Shown piece after piece: positions 5,003-8,234 of a stretch of 8,234 bases of DNA. Below the pieces are notes generated by a model, which worked only from the letters and a program-made list of their open reading frames with translations, was not told the origin of the DNA and made no database searches. The stretch's first letter is position 1. The number at the start of each line of letters is the position of its first letter. The translations under genes and the position numbers were made by a program. This stretch comes from Promethearchaeum sp. GTDB taxonomy: Archaea > Asgardarchaeota > Lokiarchaeia > Sigyniarchaeales > Promethearchaeaceae. The stretch is taken from the NCBI GenBank assembly GCA_030611625.1, contig JAUWPK010000151.1, positions 1 through 8,234 on the forward strand. The letters are read 5' to 3'.

Positions 5003-6966
5003 TAGAAATACACTCCTCCAATAAGTTGAACTAAAAATGCCATCAGATATGCTAAAACAAAAGCATATACAACACTAATAATTGTCCATTTCTTTGATCC
5101 TGTTTCTTTATAAACTGCACCGATTACCGCTACACAGGGTGTGTATAATAACACAAAAACTAAATAACTATATGCAATTATTGGAGAATTTCCCAAATTT
5201 TGAACAATTAATTGTCCTAAATTTGCTGCTCCTTCTCCAACTCCTAAAAGCAAACCAAATGAAGATACTACAACTTCTTTTGCTATAAAGCCAAAAATTA
5301 AACCGATAACTGCAATTACGCCGAAATTTAAGGGATTAAAAATTGGTTGAAAGAACTCACCTACTTTATATAAATAGGAATCATTTATCTCTGCCCCTAA
5401 TGGAAAAGTTTGCAATATCCACATTATAACAATTGTAATGAATATAATTGTTCCCGCTTTTTTAATAAATTCGCGTCCTCTTTCCCACATATGAATCAAA
5501 GTATATTTTATTGTAGGTGAACGATAATCCCCTAATTCTAAAATAAATGGGCTTCTTTTTCCTTTAAATATAAATTTACGAAATATTAGTGCAATACCTA
5601 TTGCCAATACTATGCCAATAAAATACAAACTGAATATGATTGAACCTGCACTATTTTTCCAAATTGCTCCTCCGATAAGAACATACACTGGCAATCGTGC
5701 TCCACAAGACATATTTTGATTTACCATAATAGTTATTATTCGATCATCCTCTGATTCAATAGCTCTTGTAGACATTATTGCAGGTACATTACATCCAAAT
5801 CCAAGTAACATTGATACAAATGAGCGTCCATGAAGTCCAAGTTTGTACATTAATCGATCCATTACAAATGCTGCTCTTGCAAGATATCCTGAGTCTTCTA
5901 AAAATGAAATTCCTAGGAACATCAAAAATATATTTGGAAGAAAGATGAATATTGAGCCAAAACCATTAATTAATCCACCAACTAGGAATGAACTAAAAAG
6001 CGTCTCCCCTAAACCATTTATAATAATTGTCCCTAACCATTCTTGAATTATTTCAACAAGCGTCATTAGTGGCGTAGCTACACTAAAAGTGAATTCAAAT
6101 ATCCCCCACATAATAACGAAAAATATTGGTATTCCGAAATATTTATTCAAGAAAAAGTTATCTAGGAATTCACTACTATCGAAAACCTTTGCTGTTTTTT
6201 TAACACAAGCATTTACAATATCTTTTATATATGAATATCTTGCACTTGCAAGCGAAATTCTGTCATCTTCTTTAACAATTTGAGATGCTGAATTTAAAAG
6301 ATTCTCTCCATTTGGTTGATTCTTTATATCTTCAGTGACTTTTTCATCCAATTCCATTAGTTTAATTGCGATCCATCGTGGATTTTTGGAATTTTTTGAA
6401 AATCCTTTAACAAGATTTTGAATTCTTGTAATTCTTTCTTCAAGTTCTTCAGGATATAAAATTGGATCATTTTGTTCCGATTCAATTTTTATATTTTCTG
6501 TTATGATCTTCTTCAATTCTTCAATTCCTTCGTTTTTTATTGCTGTAGTTGGAATAACAGGACTTTGTAAGAATTCAGCCAATTTTTTATAATCAATATC
6601 AATTTTCTTTTGACTGGCGATATCCATCATATTTAACACAAATATAACTGGAACCCCAATCTCTTTTAAAAGGAGCCCCAAATATAGATTTCTCTCAAGA
6701 TTAGTTGCATCAATAATATCAATCACAACTTTTGGGGATTCTTCTAAGATAAAATTCCGCGCAATCAAATCATCGAGTGCAGTGGGTGTCAATGAATATG
6801 TTCCTGGTAAATCTGTTATTAAAATATCACCTAGTTTACCTGTTTTTTTTTCGACAGTAACTCCCGGCCAATTTGCGACGTGAGCTTTAGAACCTGTTAA
6901 TGCGTTAAAAATTACTGTTTTTCCCACATTGGGATTGCCAATTAGTGCAACATTTTGTTCACTCAC
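5002..6966 (-). CDS. feoB: Ferrous iron transport protein B (FeoB)
   Basis: This is the cytoplasmic-membrane Fe(II) transporter. The N-terminal G domain has all its motifs (numbered from the GTG start): G1 GNPNVGKT at 10-17, G2 NWPGVTVEK with its switch Thr, G3 DLPG at 52-55, and G4 NMMD at 112-115. A helical GDI-like region runs to about 265, then a membrane domain with the two Gate repeats. The first holds GFGCNVPA (cysteine near 391) and MSCGARLP; the second holds TPCVAVIGAVYKETGSKKW. At 654 residues it is at the short end but complete. A longer reading from ATG at 6984 is possible, but GTG at 6966 is preferred: GGAGG at 6976-6980 sits 9 nt before it, and the homology starts just after it. 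The start overlaps feoA by 8 nt, and the stop overlaps the next gene in TAATG. Confidence 0.96.
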   Translation of the reverse strand: MSEQNVALIGNPNVGKTVIFNALTGSKAHVANWPGVTVEKKTGKLGDILITDLPGTYSLTPTALDDLIARNFILEESPKVVIDIIDATNLERNLYLGLLLKEIGVPVIFVLNMMDIASQKKIDIDYKKLAEFLQSPVIPTTAIKNEGIEELKKIITENIKIESEQNDPILYPEELEERITRIQNLVKGFSKNSKNPRWIAIKLMELDEKVTEDIKNQPNGENLLNSASQIVKEDDRISLASARYSYIKDIVNACVKKTAKVFDSSEFLDNFFLNKYFGIPIFFVIMWGIFEFTFSVATPLMTLVEIIQEWLGTIIINGLGETLFSSFLVGGLINGFGSIFIFLPNIFLMFLGISFLEDSGYLARAAFVMDRLMYKLGLHGRSFVSMLLGFGCNVPAIMSTRAIESEDDRIITIMVNQNMSCGARLPVYVLIGGAIWKNSAGSIIFSLYFIGIVLAIGIALIFRKFIFKGKRSPFILELGDYRSPTIKYTLIHMWERGREFIKKAGTIIFITIVIMWILQTFPLGAEINDSYLYKVGEFFQPIFNPLNFGVIAVIGLIFGFIAKEVVVSSFGLLLGVGEGAANLGQLIVQNLGNSPIIAYSYLVFVLLYTPCVAVIGAVYKETGSKKWTIISVVYAFVLAYLMAFLVQLIGGVYF

Positions 6967-7183
6967 TAATCTCAACCTCCACATCTTTACATATTTCTTT
7001 TCTTAAAGAAAGAGAATAATGTAGAATTTCAAATTCTAATGGGTCTCCTATTGGTGCTTTACGAAGTAACTTAATTTTTACACCAGGGATCAAACCCATT
7101 GCATTAAGACGGCTAGATAAGTCGGAATTAATATTTTTAATAATTCCTACTTCACCAATTTTTAAATCTGATAACAAAACCAT
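6959..7183 (-). CDS. feoA: Ferrous iron transport protein A (FeoA)
   Basis: This is a 74-residue cytoplasmic SH3-like protein that assists FeoB. Family signatures are clear: SSRLNAMGLIPG at 23-34, RKAPIGDP at 41-48, and SLSLRKEICKDVEVEI at the end. It is full length for stand-alone FeoA proteins. The start is supported by GAGG at 7191-7194, 7 nt before the ATG. It is the first gene of the feoA-feoB-membrane protein unit, and its last codons carry the ribosome binding site of feoB. The 5' leader contains a 9-bp stem that ends exactly where the ribosome binding site begins, plus further inverted repeats that may be operators. Confidence 0.95.
   Translation of the reverse strand: MVLLSDLKIGEVGIIKNINSDLSSRLNAMGLIPGVKIKLLRKAPIGDPLEFEILHYSLSLRKEICKDVEVEISE
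6976..6980 (-). promoter_or_regulatory. Internal ribosome binding site deciding the feoB GTG start
   Basis: GGAGG lies inside the 3' end of feoA, 9 nt ahead of GTG at 6966. It lies downstream of most of the alternative ATG (6984-6982), so it cannot serve that codon. This favours the GTG start. Confidence 0.65.
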
Positions 7184-7194
7184 TAATTAACCTC

Positions 7195-7231
7195 TGTTTG
7201 AATAGAATGCAAAATATCTTCCATTCAAACA
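7195..7231 (-). repeat. Leader stem next to the feoA ribosome binding site
   Basis: On the minus strand TGTTTGAAT (7231-7223) pairs exactly with ATTCAAACA (7203-7195) across 19 nt. The stem ends on the base before GAGG. An alternative pairing, GAATG with CATTC, exists inside. It could affect feoA translation or be a protein-binding site. Confidence 0.4.
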
Positions 7232-7250
7232 ATTTAGATTCGTCTAAATT
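7231..7250. promoter_or_regulatory. Candidate operator upstream of feoA
   Basis: AATTTAGA-TTCG-TCTAAATT has exact 8-bp arms around 4 bp and lies 48-67 bp before the feoA start. The TTTAGA...TCTAAA core resembles in shape the interrupted palindromes of DtxR/IdeR-type operators, and a DtxR-type gene lies 2.8 kb away in the same cluster. This is inference; binding has not been shown. Confidence 0.5.
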
Positions 7251-7258
7251 AAGAAATC

Positions 7259-7297
7259 AATTCAATAAAAATGTTATGGTCAAATTGAATTCCATAA
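7259..7297. repeat. Interleaved inverted repeats in the feo intergenic region
   Basis: AATTCAAT (7259-7266) pairs with ATTGAATT (7284-7291), and TTATGG (7274-7279) pairs with CCATAA (7292-7297). The two sets are interleaved, so as RNA they would be alternatives or a pseudoknot, and as DNA two overlapping dimer sites. Confidence 0.3.
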
Positions 7298-7319
7298 GTA
7301 ATTTGCCAAAAAGATTGTA

Positions 7320-7348
7320 ATTTATAAATACTTTAAATATATATTTAA
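7320..7348. promoter_or_regulatory. A/T-only TATA region between feoA and feoC-like gene
   Basis: ATTTATAAAT (7320-7329) and the palindrome TTAAATATATATTTAA (7333-7348) could act as TATA elements on either strand. Used for feoA, the first gives a start near 7298 and a leader of about 115 nt holding the repeats described above. A weaker alternative, CATTTTTATT (7273-7264, minus strand), would place the start within the candidate operator. Confidence 0.3.
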
Positions 7349-7370
7349 TACTAAACCTATTAATGAAATT

Positions 7371-7389
7371 TTTATCTATTAGAGATAAA
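7371..7389. promoter_or_regulatory. Inverted repeat upstream of the feoC-like promoter
   Basis: TTTATCT-ATTAG-AGATAAA has exact 7-bp arms and abuts the purine-rich stretch and TATA-like box of the feoC-like gene. It is a possible regulator or activator site. Its half-site differs from that of the feoA repeat. Confidence 0.35.
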
Positions 7390-7390
7390 G

Positions 7391-7407
7391 GAAACAAATA
7401 TATATTT
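7391..7407 (+). promoter_or_regulatory. BRE/TATA promoter of the feoC-like gene
   Basis: GAAACAAATATATATTT combines a purine-rich BRE-like part with a TATA box centred near 7402. That is about 28 bp before the ATG at 7431, which itself lacks a ribosome binding site. The transcript is therefore probably leaderless. Confidence 0.5.
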
Positions 7408-7430
7408 TTAATTATTAGTCATAACTAATT

Positions 7431-7718
7431 ATGGATACAAATTTTATTTCAAGTTTTTTAAAAGAACTTTCAGATGAAGGGGCAATGACAATTAAAACTT
7501 GTTCACAAAATCTTGGAATTTCCATGGAATTAACAAAAACTTTTCTGGATTTTCTATTACGAGAAAATTTTTTTAATAAAATTAATATAGATTTTAATTT
7601 ATGTACAGATTCTTCAAAATGTAAGTTTTGCCCATATGCAAAAAAGTGTGATAGTAAAAATTCATCAATTAGGTTTGAATTAACTTCTAAAGCACTCGAA
7701 CTACTAAGTTATAATTAG
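7431..7718 (+). CDS. FeoC-like winged-helix protein with four-cysteine Fe-S-type cluster
   Basis: This is a 95-residue small cytoplasmic protein. Residues 1-55 fit a winged helix (SSFLKELSDEGAMTIKTCSQ, then LTKTFLDFLLREN as the likely recognition helix). The wing carries C58-x5-C64-x2-C67-x5-C73, with the end reading CKFCPYAKKC, very like CKSCPEGKAC of E. coli FeoC. Family knowledge: FeoC proteins are FeoB-associated and the cysteines can bind an oxygen-sensitive Fe-S cluster. Compared with FeoC (about 78 residues) it has one more residue between the first two cysteines and a longer C-terminal helix. It is divergent from feoA rather than at the end of the operon. It could regulate transcription, protect or modulate FeoB, or both. 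The FeoC-like call is good; the exact role is inferred. Confidence 0.8.
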   Translation: MDTNFISSFLKELSDEGAMTIKTCSQNLGISMELTKTFLDFLLRENFFNKINIDFNLCTDSSKCKFCPYAKKCDSKNSSIRFELTSKALELLSYN

Positions 7719-7732
7719 AAAAAATATTTTTT
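7719..7732 (+). terminator. A6-TA-T6 palindrome, probable terminator of the feoC-like gene
   Basis: AAAAAATATTTTTT begins on the base after the stop codon, and a second run of T7 follows at 7747-7753. These T-tracts probably end transcription. Confidence 0.45.
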
Positions 7733-7781
7733 GGAGATTTGGATCATTTTTTTAAGAATATAAATCTAATTTTATTAACTA

Positions 7782-8234
7782 ATGGGAATCGTTTCACTGA
7801 ATTGGAATTTGGAGATTTACACACATCTGTTTTCATTCCTACTATTTATTATTACTTCAATTATTCTCTATATACAAAATAAAAAATTTAAGCATAGAAT
7901 TATTTCTTTTCTAATGATTGCATGGATTTTCTTCGGGATTTATGTTTTTAGTTCGGCACTTGCATATTTATTTTTAAATCAATTTCTTTTCAGGTTTTCA
8001 TTTATTTTCCTTATAATTACTGCAATATTCTTTACTTTAAGTCTGGATTTGTATATGGATTATTCATATGATGCAAAAAAAATGATTGTACTGGGCGCCA
8101 TTATCAGCGGGATGATAATTTCTCTTCTCCGTCCAGATTCAGTAGATGAAGAATACATTTTTCCTCCTGGTTATGATACTTTTATAACAACGGGACAATT
8201 GCAATTTTGGTTAATATTTTTAAGTGCTTTTACA
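7782..8234 (+). CDS. Multi-spanning membrane protein, 3'-partial, function unknown
   Basis: An open frame of 151 codons runs from ATG at 7782 to the right edge without a stop. A TAA two codons upstream makes this the first possible Met. The protein starts MGIVSLNWNLEIYTHLFSFL and has likely membrane helices at about 13-32, 41-66, 69-90, 101-116 and 138 onward. A basic loop (QNKKFKHR) follows helix 1, and an acidic loop (RPDSVDEEYIFPPGYD) precedes the last visible helix. There is no ribosome binding site; a TATA-like ATATAAAT at 7758-7765 lies about 20 bp before the ATG, suggesting a leaderless transcript. The shape resembles N-terminal membrane sensor parts found in archaeal signalling proteins, but no such domain is visible before the edge. 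I do not recognise the family. Confidence 0.7.
   Translation, partial: MGIVSLNWNLEIYTHLFSFLLFIITSIILYIQNKKFKHRIISFLMIAWIFFGIYVFSSALAYLFLNQFLFRFSFIFLIITAIFFTLSLDLYMDYSYDAKKMIVLGAIISGMIISLLRPDSVDEEYIFPPGYDTFITTGQLQFWLIFLSAFT

Noticed and set aside
5082..6283. Plus-strand open frames at 5082-5288, 5843-6046 and 6089-6283
   Set aside because: All are antisense to feoB, whose motifs cover these positions.
7231..7250. UUCG-tetraloop RNA hairpin on the plus strand
   Set aside because: The loop would be closed by A-U rather than the stabilising C-G pair, and the sequence lies upstream of the feoC-like promoter, so it would not be in that transcript.
7333..7348. 16-bp palindrome TTAAATATATATTTAA as an operator
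   Set aside because: It is made only of A and T in a very A/T-rich spacer, so an exact palindrome is not surprising; it is kept only as a possible TATA region.
1..8234. tRNA, rRNA, CRISPR array, insertion sequence or prophage signs
   Set aside because: No cloverleaf with a conserved T-loop, no regularly spaced repeats, no transposase or integrase motif and no long terminal inverted repeats were seen.

Overview
The window looks like a piece of an archaeal chromosome. It is strongly A+T-rich, genes are preceded by TATA-like A/T boxes, several genes sit very close to those boxes (leaderless or short leaders), and gene ends carry bare T-tracts. An MPN+/JAMM protein with a eukaryote-type GWYHSHPG motif, as in Rpn11 and CSN5, makes an Asgard-type lineage the best guess. 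That is inference from one protein, and no marker gene is present to prove it.

Left part (1-3704). A GH63/trehalase-like (alpha/alpha)6-barrel protein is cut by the left edge and appears to lack both catalytic carboxylates. It runs tail to tail, with no gap, into the JAMM protein on the minus strand. A 144-bp divergent region follows, holding an exact 20-bp palindrome and a smaller inverted repeat. It leads into an unrecognised protein with a GCN4-like leucine zipper at its C-terminus, and then a thioredoxin.

Right part (3769-7718). This is a compact ferrous-iron island. On the minus strand the order is feoA, feoB, a small four-helix membrane protein, then a DtxR-type regulator with a C-terminal FeoA-like domain. 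feoA/feoB overlap, and feoB and the membrane gene share TAATG, so the first three are probably translated in a coupled way. Divergent from feoA is a small winged-helix protein with a C-x5-C-x2-C-x5-C cluster, a FeoC-like protein. The 247-bp region between them is packed with inverted repeats that are candidate operators and leader hairpins. FeoB should import Fe(II), FeoA should assist it, the DtxR-type protein is the likely iron-sensing repressor, and the FeoC-like protein is a possible Fe-S or oxygen-sensing partner.

Right edge. From 7782 a multi-spanning membrane protein of unknown function runs off the window.

No rRNA, tRNA, CRISPR array or insertion sequence was seen. No gene-free stretch exceeds 300 bases.
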